37,185 bases of DNA, taken from positions 1-37,185 of the forward strand of contig CAKTKT010000013.1 in NCBI GenBank assembly GCA_934572325.1, read 5' to 3'. The stretch is from an uncultured Oscillospiraceae bacterium. GTDB taxonomy: Bacteria; Bacillota; Clostridia; Oscillospirales; Oscillospiraceae. Shown here piece after piece: positions 13,475 to 22,756 of the stretch. Numbering within the stretch: position 1 is the first letter of the stretch; each line of letters opens with the position of its first letter. The notes under the pieces were generated by a model. The model was not told the DNA's origin. It made no database searches and saw nothing but the letters and a program-made list of their open reading frames with translations. Position numbers and translations under genes: made by a program.

Positions 13475-15849
13475 GCATGATAAAGTACAGAGTGCATGAG
13501 GTGGCAAAGGATTTCAGTGTGGGTTCCAAGCTGATCACGCAGATACTCACGGACTATGCCACCACGCCCAAAAACCATATGCAGGTGCTCGAAACGCCAG
13601 AGCTCGACGTTATCTTCGAGTATATGACCCAGCACAACCAGGTGGGCAGCCTTGAGGAGATATTCAATGTCAAGCCCAAGGAGACCCCGGCGGCAAAGGG
13701 CGCGGAGGCGAAGAGCGCCGACGCCGCAAAGGGCGCGAAGCCCCGGCAGACGGCAGCCGCCCCCGCCGCAAAGGCGCACAGCGCGAGCGTGCAGACTGCC
13801 GCCCAGCCACAGCAGACCAAGACCGCAAAGCCCGACAAGCCGCACACCCCGCGCCAGGTCGCGGAGAAGCGCGTCGTCGATACGCGCGGCGGCGCTGCCG
13901 TGAACATCGAGAAGTACAACGAGAAGTTCGAGGACATGGCGGGCATGAAGGCGAAGGACAACAGCCTCCGCCGCGGCAAAAAGGAGAAGATAACCAGCAA
14001 ATCCAAGCAGCGCCCCGCACAGCAGCTCGCCTCCGCGAAGCGCCGCCAGGAGGAGCGCGACAAGATGAACAAATTGCAGCTTGAGATCGCCAAAAAGCAG
14101 CAGCTCAAGGTGCAGATACCGGACGAGATCAGCGTGGGCGAGCTTGCCTCGCGCATGAAGAAAACCGCGTCCGAGGTCATAAAGCAGCTTTTCAAGCTCG
14201 GCGTATTTGCCTCCGTTTCGGAGATAATAGACTATGACACCGCCGCGCTCGTGGCGATGGAGCACGGCTGCAAGGTCGAGAAGGAGGTCATTGTCACCGT
14301 TGAGGAGCGCCTTATCGACGACCATGAGGATAAGCCGGAGGATCTTGTGCCCCGCGCCCCCGTCGTTGTCGTCATGGGTCACGTTGACCACGGCAAGACC
14401 TCGCTTCTGGACTATATCCGCCACGCGAACGTCGTCTCCGGCGAGGCGGGCGGCATAACGCAGCATATCGGCGCTTACACCGTCGAGATAAACGGCAGCC
14501 CCATCACCTTCCTTGACACCCCGGGTCACGAGGCGTTCACCTCCATGCGCGCCCGCGGCGCAATGGTCACGGATATTGCCATCCTCGTCGTCGCGGCGGA
14601 TGACGGCATCATGCCGCAGACCGTTGAGAGCATCAACCACGCGAAGGCGGCGGGCATCCCTGTCGTCGTTGCGATAAACAAGATGGACACCGTCGGCGCG
14701 AATCCCGAGCGCATCAAGCAGCAGCTTACCGAGTATGACCTTGTCAGCGAGGAGTGGGGCGGCGACACCATCATCTGCCCCATCTCCGCCAAGACCGGCA
14801 TGGGCATAGACAACCTGCTGGAAAACCTCGTCATCCTTGCCGAGGTGCAGGAGCTCAAGGCGAACCCCAACCGCGCCGCGAAGGGCACGGTCATCGAGGC
14901 GCGGCTCGACAAGGGGCGCGGTCCTATCATGACCGTCCTCGTGCAGAACGGCACGCTCCATATGGGCGACATCATCATTGCCGGCACCTGCGTTGGTCGT
15001 GTGCGCACGATGATAAACGACAAGGGGCAGCGCGTCACGGAGGCGGGACCCTCCACGCCGGTGGAGATCTCCGGTCTCGGCGAGGTGCCCAGCGCGGGCG
15101 ACGTGTTCAACGCCGTCGCCGATGAGCGCATGGCGAGGGAGCTTGCCGAGGAGCGCCGCGTCCAACAGATGAGCAGCGCCATGGGCGGCGCGAAGAAGGT
15201 CAGTCTTGAGGATCTTTTCAGCCAGATACAGGCGGGCGAGATGAAAACGCTCAATATCATCGTCAAGGCGGACGTTCAGGGCTCCGCCGAGGCGGTCAAG
15301 GCGTCGTTGGAGAAAATATCCAACGACGAGGTCCGCGTAAAGGTCATCCACAGCGCCGTCGGCGCGATAAACGAGTCGGACGTCATGCTTGCGGCAACCT
15401 CGGGGGCTATCATCGTCGGCTTCAATGTCCGTCCGGACAACGCCGCGCGCGACAGCGCCGCGAGAAGCCACGTCGATATGCGGATGTACCGCGTCATTTA
15501 TGACTGCATCAACGAGATCGAGGCGGCGATGAAGGGTATGCTCGCACCGAAGTTCAGGGAGGCTATCATCGGTCACGCCGAGGTGCGCGAGACGTACAAG
15601 GTCTCCAAGGTCGGCACGGTGTGCGGCTGCTACTGCACCGACGGCAAGATCCAGCGCGGCTGTCAGGTGCGCGTTCTGCGCGACAACATCGTCATCCACG
15701 AGGGCGAGCTTGCGTCTCTGCGCCGCTTCAAGGACGACGTGAAGGAAGTCGCCTCCGGCTACGAGTGCGGCATGCAGGTCGAGAAGTTCAACGACATCAA
15801 GGTCGGCGACGTTATCGAGTGCTTCGTCATGGAGCAGATAAATCAGTGA
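13471..15849 (+). CDS. infB: Translation initiation factor IF-2
   Basis: A 792-residue IF-2, the GTPase that brings initiator tRNA to the 30S subunit and promotes subunit joining. The N-terminal IF2N-like unit (YRVHEVAKDFSVGSKLITQILTD at residues 5-27) is followed by an Ala/Lys/Gln-rich linker (about 70-150). A second IF2N unit lies near 215-255. The G domain starts at GHVDHGKT (303-310), with DTPGH and NKMD following, and domains II-IV run to the end. The start ATG overlaps the stop of the L7Ae gene. Length and order are standard. Confidence 0.98.
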   Translation: MSMIKYRVHEVAKDFSVGSKLITQILTDYATTPKNHMQVLETPELDVIFEYMTQHNQVGSLEEIFNVKPKETPAAKGAEAKSADAAKGAKPRQTAAAPAAKAHSASVQTAAQPQQTKTAKPDKPHTPRQVAEKRVVDTRGGAAVNIEKYNEKFEDMAGMKAKDNSLRRGKKEKITSKSKQRPAQQLASAKRRQEERDKMNKLQLEIAKKQQLKVQIPDEISVGELASRMKKTASEVIKQLFKLGVFASVSEIIDYDTAALVAMEHGCKVEKEVIVTVEERLIDDHEDKPEDLVPRAPVVVVMGHVDHGKTSLLDYIRHANVVSGEAGGITQHIGAYTVEINGSPITFLDTPGHEAFTSMRARGAMVTDIAILVVAADDGIMPQTVESINHAKAAGIPVVVAINKMDTVGANPERIKQQLTEYDLVSEEWGGDTIICPISAKTGMGIDNLLENLVILAEVQELKANPNRAAKGTVIEARLDKGRGPIMTVLVQNGTLHMGDIIIAGTCVGRVRTMINDKGQRVTEAGPSTPVEISGLGEVPSAGDVFNAVADERMARELAEERRVQQMSSAMGGAKKVSLEDLFSQIQAGEMKTLNIIVKADVQGSAEAVKASLEKISNDEVRVKVIHSAVGAINESDVMLAATSGAIIVGFNVRPDNAARDSAARSHVDMRMYRVIYDCINEIEAAMKGMLAPKFREAIIGHAEVRETYKVSKVGTVCGCYCTDGKIQRGCQVRVLRDNIVIHEGELASLRRFKDDVKEVASGYECGMQVEKFNDIKVGDVIECFVMEQINQ

Positions 15850-15859
15850 GAACAGATGT

Positions 15860-15887
15860 GCAGGTGCTTTGGCAGCAAAGCACCTGC
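15860..15887 (+). other. Perfect hairpin between infB and rbfA
   Basis: GCAGGTGCTTTG and CAAAGCACCTGC form a perfect 12-bp stem with a GCAG loop. No T-run follows. In the middle of an operon it could protect mRNA ends or partly reduce read-through into the rbfA-ribF half. Confidence 0.6.
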
Positions 15888-15909
15888 GCGTATATGAGGT
15901 AAAGGCATT

Positions 15910-16278
15910 ATGGCATCAAATAAGCTGGCAAGAATAAACGACGATATACAGTTCGTCATATCCAAGCTCCTGCGCGAGGTCAAGGATCCGCGCGTGCAGC
16001 AGGGGATGATAAGCGTGACGCGCGTGGAGACCACGGGCGATCTGCGCTATTCAAAGATATGGCTGTCCGTGATGGGTATGCAGGATGAAAAGGAGTTCAG
16101 GCGCGGGCTGCGCTCCGCGTCCGGCTGGCTCAGGCATGAGCTGGGCAGCAGTATGAGCCTCCGCTACACGCCGGAGCTCGTGTTCGAGATAGACCGCAGC
16201 ATCGAGTACGGCGCGCATATAAACGAGGTCATAAACTCGCTCGATATTGAGCATGACGGCGGGGATGACAACGCCTGA
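15910..16278 (+). CDS. rbfA: 30S ribosome-binding factor RbfA
   Basis: A 122-residue KH-fold protein needed for late 30S maturation. Family segments are ARINDDIQFVISKLLREVKDPRV at residues 6-28, ISVTRVETTGDLRYSKIWLSV at 35-55 and LRYTPELVFEIDRSIEYGAHI at 93-113. GAGGTAAAGG precedes the ATG. It is in the usual place between infB and nrnA. Confidence 0.96.
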   Translation: MASNKLARINDDIQFVISKLLREVKDPRVQQGMISVTRVETTGDLRYSKIWLSVMGMQDEKEFRRGLRSASGWLRHELGSSMSLRYTPELVFEIDRSIEYGAHINEVINSLDIEHDGGDDNA

Positions 16279-16294
16279 GCGAAGGGGTGATAAT

Positions 16295-17230
16295 ATGAAT
16301 TTCAAGGACTGCGCGGAGCTTTTGAAGAAGAACGACGGCTTTCTTCTGCTCACGCATATCAACCCCGACGGAGACACCGTCGGCAGCGCGGCGGCGCTGT
16401 GCAGCGCCCTGCGCCGCGCGGGAAAGACCGCGTATGTAATGGAGAACCCGGGACTGACGGATAAGCTGCGCGGGTACATCGCGCCGTTTCTCGCGCCGGA
16501 GGGGTATGCGGGCGCGTTCACCGTCGCCGTGGACATCGCCGCGCAGGGGCTGCTGACGCCGGGGTATGCCGGCGGCGTTGATCTGTGCATCGACCACCAC
16601 CCCTCGAACGTGCGCTACGCCGCGTCAACCCTCGTCTGTGACGACCGCTCCTCCTGCGGCGAGCTCGTGCTGGAGGTGATAAAGGCGCTGCGCGGCAGCG
16701 TCACGAAGAGCGAGGCGACGCTTTTATACATGGCGCTCGCCACGGACAACGGCTGCTTTCGGTATTCCAACACGAACTCCGCGTCCTTCCGCGCGGCGGC
16801 GGAGCTTCTGCGCCTCGGCGCGGACAACGCCGAGATAAATATACGCTTTTTCCGCGAGGCGTCGCCCGCGCGCATAAGGCTGGAGGGGCTTATCTACCTC
16901 TCGATGAGCTATTACCGCGAGGGGAAGATTGTCGTGGCGGAGATAACGCAGGACATGATGCGCGAGGCGGGCGCGACCGAGGAGGATATGGACGATATTG
17001 CCAATCTCCCCGGCAGAGCCGAGGGCTGCGCCCTCAGCGTCACCATACGCGAGCAGCCCGACGGCACGTGCCGCCTGTCTCTGCGCTCGACCAAGGAGGT
17101 CAACAGCAGCGATATATGCGCCGTTTTCGGCGGCGGCGGACACGCCCTCGCCGCGGGCTGCACCATATCCGGCACGCCCGCAAGAGCGCGCGAGATGATA
17201 CTCGACGTTATAAACGAGGTCTGGAAATGA
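16295..17230 (+). CDS. nrnA: DHH/DHHA1 phosphoesterase, NrnA-like (nanoRNase / pAp phosphatase)
   Basis: A 311-residue phosphoesterase that in Firmicutes degrades 2-5 nucleotide RNAs and 3'-phosphoadenosine 5'-phosphate. Metal-binding motifs are seen in order: THINPDGDTVGSA (about 22-34), AVDIA, CIDHHPSN (about 105-112) and the D of ATDNG. The DHHA1 substrate motif FGGGGHALAAGC lies near the C-terminus. The ATG at 16295 has GAAGGGGTG just upstream. An earlier in-frame ATG at 16247 would overlap rbfA heavily and has no ribosome site. Its stop overlaps the truB start. Confidence 0.93.
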   Translation: MNFKDCAELLKKNDGFLLLTHINPDGDTVGSAAALCSALRRAGKTAYVMENPGLTDKLRGYIAPFLAPEGYAGAFTVAVDIAAQGLLTPGYAGGVDLCIDHHPSNVRYAASTLVCDDRSSCGELVLEVIKALRGSVTKSEATLLYMALATDNGCFRYSNTNSASFRAAAELLRLGADNAEINIRFFREASPARIRLEGLIYLSMSYYREGKIVVAEITQDMMREAGATEEDMDDIANLPGRAEGCALSVTIREQPDGTCRLSLRSTKEVNSSDICAVFGGGGHALAAGCTISGTPARAREMILDVINEVWK

Positions 17231-18099
17231 ACGGCATACTGCTGATAGACAAGAGCGCCGGCTGGACGAGCAGCGACGTTGTCGTCAAGCTCAAGGGCGT
17301 GCTGCATCAGCGGCGTGTCGGTCACGCGGGAACGCTCGACCCCATGGCGACGGGGCTGCTGACGGTGTTCGTCGGCAGGGCGACGCGCGCGGCGGAGTTT
17401 GCGGAGGCGCACGATAAGCGCTATACCGCGCAGCTGCGTCTCGGCACGGTCACGGATACGCAGGACGTGACCGGTACGGTGCTCGCGCAAAGCGAGGTCA
17501 GCGTCACCGAGGACGAGGTGCGCGCGGTGCTCGTGCGCTTTCTCGGCGAGCAGGAGCAGATACCGCCGATGTATTCCGCCGTCAAGCTCAACGGGAAAAA
17601 GCTCTACGAGATCGCCCGCACGGGCGGCACGGCGGAGCGCAAGCCGAGGAAAATAAGGATAGACGCGCTCTCGCTCGTCGGCGAGGACGCGGGTGACTGG
17701 GTGCTGGACGTGCGCTGCTCCAAGGGCACATATATCCGCACCCTGTGCGACGATATAGGCGCGGCGCTCGGCTGCGGCGGGTGCATGAGCGCCCTGCGGC
17801 GCACCGCGGCGGGGAATTTCACCGTTGACGCGGCGCACACGCTCGAGGAGGTCGTCGCCGCGGCGAACGCGGGCGAGGCGGAAAAGCTCCTCATTCCGAC
17901 GGACGCGCTTTTCGCGTCCCATCCCTCGTGGCGTGCTGACGCGGCGGCGGAGCGGCGCATACGCTGCGGCAACGAGGTGAAGGCTGCCGGACTTGCCGAC
18001 GGTGAGTACCGCGTGTACAGCGAGACGGGTGAGTTTTTGATGCTGGGTCGCGCACAGGACGGCACTATGAAAACAATAAAGAGCTTTTTTGAGGTATAA
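17227..18099 (+). CDS. truB: tRNA pseudouridine(55) synthase TruB
   Basis: A 290-residue pseudouridine synthase that makes psi55 in the T-loop of tRNAs. It opens with MNGILLIDKSAGWTSSDVVV and has the catalytic motif GHAGTLDPMATGLL, in which the Asp near residue 39 is the nucleophile. YSAVKLNGKKLYEIAR and RCSKGTYIRTLCDDIG follow. The ATG at 17227 overlaps the nrnA stop (ATGA), so the two are translationally coupled. Confidence 0.97.
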   Translation: MNGILLIDKSAGWTSSDVVVKLKGVLHQRRVGHAGTLDPMATGLLTVFVGRATRAAEFAEAHDKRYTAQLRLGTVTDTQDVTGTVLAQSEVSVTEDEVRAVLVRFLGEQEQIPPMYSAVKLNGKKLYEIARTGGTAERKPRKIRIDALSLVGEDAGDWVLDVRCSKGTYIRTLCDDIGAALGCGGCMSALRRTAAGNFTVDAAHTLEEVVAAANAGEAEKLLIPTDALFASHPSWRADAAAERRIRCGNEVKAAGLADGEYRVYSETGEFLMLGRAQDGTMKTIKSFFEV

Positions 18100-18114
18100 G
18101 GGGTAAACAACGCC

Positions 18115-19020
18115 ATGGCACAGACAAAGAGAGCCATCGCGCTGGGCTTTTTTGACGGGGTCCACGCGGGGCATGGGGAGCTTCTGAAAATGACAAAGCG
18201 CCGCGCGGAGGAGATCGGCGCGACGCCGTCGGTGCTCAGCTTCGATGTGCATCCGGACACGCTGGTGTTCCATAAGGAGGTTCCGCTCATCAACTCCGCC
18301 ATCGGGCGCGAGGAGCTTATCCGCCGCTGCTACGGCATCGACAACGTCGTCTTTCTCCACTTCAACCAGCGTATGATGCGTATGCCGTGGGAGAAGTTTA
18401 TTGCCTCGCTCATCGCGGAGCTGGGCGTCGCGTGGATAGTCGTGGGGCATGACTTCTGCTTCGGCTACAAGGGCGAGGGCACGGCGGCGCGGCTCAGTGA
18501 ATACTGCGCGGCGCACGGCGTCGGCTGCGATGTTATCCCCCCGCTCATGATCGACGGGCGCATCGTCAGCTCCACTTATATACGCGAGCTTATTGCCGCC
18601 GGCGATATTGAGACGGCGAACCGCTTTCTCGCTCATCCGCACACGCTCACGGACACCGTCCGCTCCGGCTATCATCTGGGCACCGATCTCGGCGCGCCGA
18701 CCATCAATATGTCTTTTCCGGACGGGGTGCTCGTTCCGCGCCACGGCGTGTATGCAACGAAGGTCTTTCTGGAGGACGGCAGCCGGTATATAGCCGTCAC
18801 GAATGTCGGCGTGCGCCCCACGGTCAGCAACGGCAGCCGTGTCAGCGTGGAGAGCCATCTGCTGGACTATTCCGGCAATCTCTACGGGCGGCAGGCGCGT
18901 GTGGAGTTTTACGACTTTATCCGCGGTGAGATAAAATTTGCCTCGTTTGAGGAGCTCTCCGAGCAGATCCGCCGCGACGCAGACTCCGCGAGAGAGTATT
19001 TTAAAAGGCAGAAGGCATAG
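18115..19020 (+). CDS. ribF: Bifunctional riboflavin kinase / FAD synthetase
   Basis: RibF converts riboflavin to FMN and FMN to FAD. The 301-residue protein has an N-terminal nucleotidyltransferase domain with GFFDGVHAGH (residues 11-20), VVGHDFCFGYKGEG and SSTYIRELI. The C-terminal flavokinase domain has LGAPTINM (family form GxPTAN), GVYATKV and the EFYDFIRGEIKFASFEEL tail. Last gene of the operon. AGGGGT precedes the ATG. Confidence 0.96.
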   Translation: MAQTKRAIALGFFDGVHAGHGELLKMTKRRAEEIGATPSVLSFDVHPDTLVFHKEVPLINSAIGREELIRRCYGIDNVVFLHFNQRMMRMPWEKFIASLIAELGVAWIVVGHDFCFGYKGEGTAARLSEYCAAHGVGCDVIPPLMIDGRIVSSTYIRELIAAGDIETANRFLAHPHTLTDTVRSGYHLGTDLGAPTINMSFPDGVLVPRHGVYATKVFLEDGSRYIAVTNVGVRPTVSNGSRVSVESHLLDYSGNLYGRQARVEFYDFIRGEIKFASFEELSEQIRRDADSAREYFKRQKA

Positions 19021-19024
19021 TCAA

Positions 19025-19060
19025 CGCGGGAGCGCCGCCCGACCGGACGGCGCTCCCGCG
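19025..19060. terminator. Terminator between ribF and the phosphatase gene
   Basis: CGCGGGAGCGCCG and CGGCGCTCCCGCG form a perfect 13-bp stem with a 10-base loop between two convergent genes. It lacks a strong T-run but is placed to serve both strands. Confidence 0.7.
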
Positions 19061-19080
19061 CTTATCGTATGCTACTGGTT

Positions 19081-20688
19081 TTATGCCCCGTTGTAGAGCA
19101 TTGCCAGCATCGTGATGTCGTCAAACTGCGGCGCGTCGGCGACGAACGTGTCCAGCTCCGCCTTCAGCTCCGGCAGAAGCGCCTCGACGCCGCTGTCCTT
19201 GTGGCGGTTGAGCGCCGCGACCATCCGCTCCGTGCCGAAGAGCAGGTTTTCGGCGTTTGTCGCCTCGGGTACGCCGTCCGTGTACACGAACAGCTCATCC
19301 CCAGGGTGCAGCTCAAGCGTATAGTCATGATAGCGGCTGGCGTCCATGCCCGCGAGAATGAAGCCGTGCCTGTCGCGGACAAGCTCATACTCGCCGCCCG
19401 CGCGGCGCAGCACGGGGTACTCGTGCCCCGCGTTCGCGCATGTGAGCCGTCCGGTGGAGATCTCCAGTATACCAAGCCACACCGTCACGAACATATCCAC
19501 GGGGTTGTTCGTGCAGAGCTGGGCGTTGACCTCCTCCAGCACCTCATGCGGCTGCTTGCCGCTCTGCGCGCTGTTTTTCAGCAGCACCTTTGTTATCACC
19601 ATGAACAGCGCCGCCGGAACGCCCTTGCCCGACACGTCCGCTATCGTCATGGCAAGGTGGTCGTCGTCTATCAGGAAAAAGTCATAGAAGTCGCCGCCGA
19701 CCTCCTTCGCCGGGGTCATGGTGGCGTAAATGTCAAACTCGTGTCTGTCGGGGAAGGGCGGGAATATGCACGGCAGCATACTCGCCTGAATGGTCTTTGC
19801 CACGGACAGCTCCGCGCCGATGCGCTCCTTTTCCGCCGTCACGTAGGTCAGATCGTCGATGTAGTCAAAAATGTCGGACTCCATCTGCCGGATGGATTTG
19901 TACAGCCGTTCAACCTCGTCGCCGGTGTCCATGTGCGATAGCTCCGTGAGCGCGCGCTCAAGCGAGCTGCCCTCCTGCCTGCGCCGCACGAAATTGCCCG
20001 TCGCCTCGCTCAGACTGTTTATCGGCTGGACGATCATCCGCTGCGATATGTATATCGCCGCCGCCGCCAGCACCACGACCAGCGACGCCAGAAGAATGAT
20101 GATGCGCCGGAGAAAGACCTGCTGCATACGGGTTATCTCGTTCATGGACATATCCACGTCCACGTACCCGTGCATCACGCCGTGCTCATCCTTTATCGGC
20201 ACTATCGCGGACAGCAGCCAGCCGAACTCATAGTTGGTGATGATGAGCGGGATGTCGTTTCCGGCGAGAAAGTTGGGCTTGTTGTCCAGAAAATCGCCGG
20301 GGTAGAACTCCTGAAAATCGCCGAGCTGAAACGCCTCGCCGCTCGTGTCGGTGTCATAGACGTAGTAAAAGCCGCGCTCCGTCGGCTTCGTCACGACGGC
20401 GTAGACAAGCTCGTTATTGCGCTGCACGTCGCGCAGCAGCGCAAGCGTGCGCTCATACTCCGCGTCCTTTTCGCCCGTCTCAAGATACCGGTCGATAGAG
20501 TAGGGATCGACAAGCTCCGCCATCGTGCGGGCGAGGTTGGTCGTCGTGTCGCCGAGCTGCTCGCGCAGGCTCTGCTCATACGTGGCGTAGCTGAACGCAA
20601 TCGCCGTGCCGCCGATGATGAGCGCGATGAGCGTTATCACGAGGGTCATTTTCGCGCCCAGTGAGCGCCGGATGCTGAATTTCTGCAT
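19081..20688 (-). CDS. Membrane SpoIIE/RsbU-type PP2C phosphatase with extracellular sensor
   Basis: A 535-residue serine phosphatase. A transmembrane segment at about 13-33 and another at 195-215 enclose an extracytoplasmic sensor of about 160 residues (Cache-like by layout). A HAMP linker at about 216-270, a short helical stretch (ERIGAELSVAKTIQASMLP) and a PP2C/SpoIIE catalytic domain at about 315-535 follow. Metal-binding motifs are KEVGGDFYDF (near 328), ADVSGKG (near 350), YTDGVPEA and FDDITMLAM. In partner-switching systems this enzyme dephosphorylates a STAS antagonist. It lies 13 bases after the MATE fusion gene, at the end of the module. Confidence 0.93.
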   Translation of the reverse strand: MQKFSIRRSLGAKMTLVITLIALIIGGTAIAFSYATYEQSLREQLGDTTTNLARTMAELVDPYSIDRYLETGEKDAEYERTLALLRDVQRNNELVYAVVTKPTERGFYYVYDTDTSGEAFQLGDFQEFYPGDFLDNKPNFLAGNDIPLIITNYEFGWLLSAIVPIKDEHGVMHGYVDVDMSMNEITRMQQVFLRRIIILLASLVVVLAAAAIYISQRMIVQPINSLSEATGNFVRRRQEGSSLERALTELSHMDTGDEVERLYKSIRQMESDIFDYIDDLTYVTAEKERIGAELSVAKTIQASMLPCIFPPFPDRHEFDIYATMTPAKEVGGDFYDFFLIDDDHLAMTIADVSGKGVPAALFMVITKVLLKNSAQSGKQPHEVLEEVNAQLCTNNPVDMFVTVWLGILEISTGRLTCANAGHEYPVLRRAGGEYELVRDRHGFILAGMDASRYHDYTLELHPGDELFVYTDGVPEATNAENLLFGTERMVAALNRHKDSGVEALLPELKAELDTFVADAPQFDDITMLAMLYNGA

Positions 20689-20701
20689 GGTTCACCTCGG
20701 T

Positions 20702-22438
20702 TTACAGCTTCACCACGAGCGTGTTGAAGCCCAGATACCGCCGGTAGAAAAACTCCTGCGCCTTTTTGCGCACGAACGTCATCCCCAGCGCATCCCCCTC
20801 GACGCCGCCGCCCAGCTCAAAGGGGTTGAATTTATAGGAGTTGTCGCGTATGTACAGCGTCAGCGCGCCGCTGTCGTCATGTATCGCCGTGAATTTTATC
20901 AGCACGTCGGATCTCGCGTTCTTCGCGGCGTCGTCAAGTATCGCGGCGCACAGCTCCTCCAGCACGAGCGTGGCGCAGTACGCGCTCTGTGCGCTGCACC
21001 CCCACTCCTCGCACCGGCGCTGGAACGCCTCCACCTCCGCGCCGAGCGTCTGCGTGCTGTCGGCGCAGGAAGAGTATATGCCCGCGTCGCGCTCCGTCCA
21101 GTCGCGTCGGCGGCAGCGCATCCCGATAAGGACATAGACAAGCGCGCCCAGCTCCGACAGGGGGTATACCCACCAGAAGGAGAGCACATCGCGGCGGCCG
21201 AGTATGAGCGTCAGCGGCAGAAAACAGACGAAAAGCCGCAGAGATTCGGTGATGAACGCGCTCCTCACCCGCGAGGACGACTGATCGTAGTATATCATGC
21301 ACTGGTTCCAGAACGCGGGCAGTATGCTCAGAAGATAAATGCGCAGCGCCGTCACGCCCAGCGACCAGCTCATGCCCGCCAGCCCGAACAGCGAGCACAG
21401 AGGACGCGAGAACACGCCCAGCAGCGCCGCCGCTGCGAGCGAGAACGCGCTGCCCCAGCTCAGGGATAGCTGCATCGTCCGGCGCACCGCGTCCGCGTCG
21501 CGCTCGGCGCGGTAGGTGCTCACCATGGGCTGGAGCGTCGTGCCGACGCTGTCGGCAACGGCGGCGGTGAAAAGCGAGAGATTGTAGATAACGTCGAACA
21601 CCGCGACGCCCGCCGCGCCGCTCGTGCGCATGAGCAGCTTGTTGACGGCGAGGACGGTTGCAAACTGATAGATATACTGCACGGAGGAGGCAAACCCCGT
21701 GCGTATGCAGCGATAGAGTATGCCGAAATCGAGCCTTCTCAAGCCGAAGCGCAGCATGCCGCGCCGCAGCACGATGTGGCTGCCGCAGATGACAAGGCAG
21801 AACGCCGCGCCGATGACCGTTGACCACACCGAGCCCTCCGCCCCCATGCCGAGGACTATAACAAACACGTAGTTGAGCACGATGTCCACCGCGTTTGAAA
21901 CGACCATTGCCGCCGCGGCGAGCTTCGGCGCGTTGTCGCAATTGACAAAGTAGAAAAACGGACCCTGACAGTAGAGCACCGGCACGCATATGAGCTGCGC
22001 GCGCACATAGCGCTCGGCAATGGCGTATACCGCACCGTGTGCCGGATCTGCGCCCAGCAGGGAGAGAAGCCCCGGCAAAAACGCAAGCCCCAGCGCCGCA
22101 GTGACAAGGTAAACGCCCAAAAGGAAAGTGAGGACGTTGCAGAATATCGCGCGTCCGTCCTCCGCCCGCCCCTCCGCCAGCGCCGAGGCGTAGTGGATAG
22201 AGCCGCCGATGGAAAAACCGTAGCTCAGCACATTATAGAATAAGTATATCGGTATGCCCAGCGAGATCGCCGACAGACCGTCCGCCCCCATCTTTGTCCC
22301 GACGACGAGACAGTCAACCATGCCGCCCAGCGCAAGCCCGATGCTGCTGAGCAGAGCGGGAGCAAAAAACCGATGGAACGAGCGATCGACAAAGTAGCGC
22401 TCCCGCGAGAGACGCGGCGGAGACGATGCAGCCGCCAT
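20702..22438 (-). CDS. MATE-family transporter fused to a degenerate HATPase (RsbW-like) domain
   Basis: A 578-residue protein. Residues about 20-440 form a 12-helix MATE/MatE-type membrane domain, with FFAPALLSSIGLALGGMVDCLVVG and two related halves. Residues about 465-578 resemble the GHKL ATPase of anti-sigma kinases: LVLEELCAAILDDAA is the N-box, IRDNSYKFNPFE the G1 box and ALGMTFVRKKAQEFFYR the G2 region. Compared with the RsbW-like protein two genes upstream (EEIFVNIAS, DHGKPFNP, GGLGILLVKK), the N-box Asn is Ala and the G1 Gly is Ser, so ATP binding is doubtful. The ATG at 22438 overlaps the stop of the STAS gene by one base. A GTG at 22441 is possible. Substrate unknown. Confidence 0.85.
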   Translation of the reverse strand: MAAASSPPRLSRERYFVDRSFHRFFAPALLSSIGLALGGMVDCLVVGTKMGADGLSAISLGIPIYLFYNVLSYGFSIGGSIHYASALAEGRAEDGRAIFCNVLTFLLGVYLVTAALGLAFLPGLLSLLGADPAHGAVYAIAERYVRAQLICVPVLYCQGPFFYFVNCDNAPKLAAAAMVVSNAVDIVLNYVFVIVLGMGAEGSVWSTVIGAAFCLVICGSHIVLRRGMLRFGLRRLDFGILYRCIRTGFASSVQYIYQFATVLAVNKLLMRTSGAAGVAVFDVIYNLSLFTAAVADSVGTTLQPMVSTYRAERDADAVRRTMQLSLSWGSAFSLAAAALLGVFSRPLCSLFGLAGMSWSLGVTALRIYLLSILPAFWNQCMIYYDQSSSRVRSAFITESLRLFVCFLPLTLILGRRDVLSFWWVYPLSELGALVYVLIGMRCRRRDWTERDAGIYSSCADSTQTLGAEVEAFQRRCEEWGCSAQSAYCATLVLEELCAAILDDAAKNARSDVLIKFTAIHDDSGALTLYIRDNSYKFNPFELGGGVEGDALGMTFVRKKAQEFFYRRYLGFNTLVVKL

Positions 22439-22734
22439 CACTCGATGGTGAGTATGTCGGTAAAGCCGGTCACCTCAAAGACCTCCATGATCGTTGCGTT
22501 GACGTGGCGCACGATCATGCCGCCCTGACGGCTCATGCGCTTATGCGCGGCGAGAATGACGCGCAGACCCGCAGAGGAGAGATACTCCAGCGCGGACATA
22601 TCGAGGATGAGCTCCTCCGTGCCGTCGGGCAGGGCGGAAAGCTCCGCCTCAAGCTGGGGCGCGGTCGTCGTGTCGAGCCGACCGGCGAGCGCCACGGTGA
22701 CTTTTTTGCCCTCGGTCGTGGTGTTGATAGTCAT
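22438..22734 (-). CDS. STAS-domain anti-sigma factor antagonist
   Basis: A 98-residue SpoIIAA/RsbV-like STAS protein: LAGRLDTTTAPQLEAELS, then LILDMSALEYLSSAGLRVIL, then the closing VFEVTGFTDILTI. S54 aligns with the phosphorylated Ser of SpoIIAA, so reversible phosphorylation by an RsbW-like kinase and a PP2C phosphatase is expected. Both enzymes are encoded in the same operon. AAAGGGG precedes the ATG. Confidence 0.95.
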   Translation of the reverse strand: MTINTTTEGKKVTVALAGRLDTTTAPQLEAELSALPDGTEELILDMSALEYLSSAGLRVILAAHKRMSRQGGMIVRHVNATIMEVFEVTGFTDILTIE

Positions 22735-22756
22735 AAGAAAGTACCCCTTTTCCCAA

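Noticed and set aside
13429..15699. 756-codon antisense frame across infB
   Set aside because: Same GC-driven artefact, with no ribosome site and no domain similarity. IF-2 is unambiguous.
16912..18858. 648-codon antisense frame across nrnA, truB and ribF
   Set aside because: It crosses three certain genes on the other strand and has composition typical of antisense frames in GC-rich DNA.
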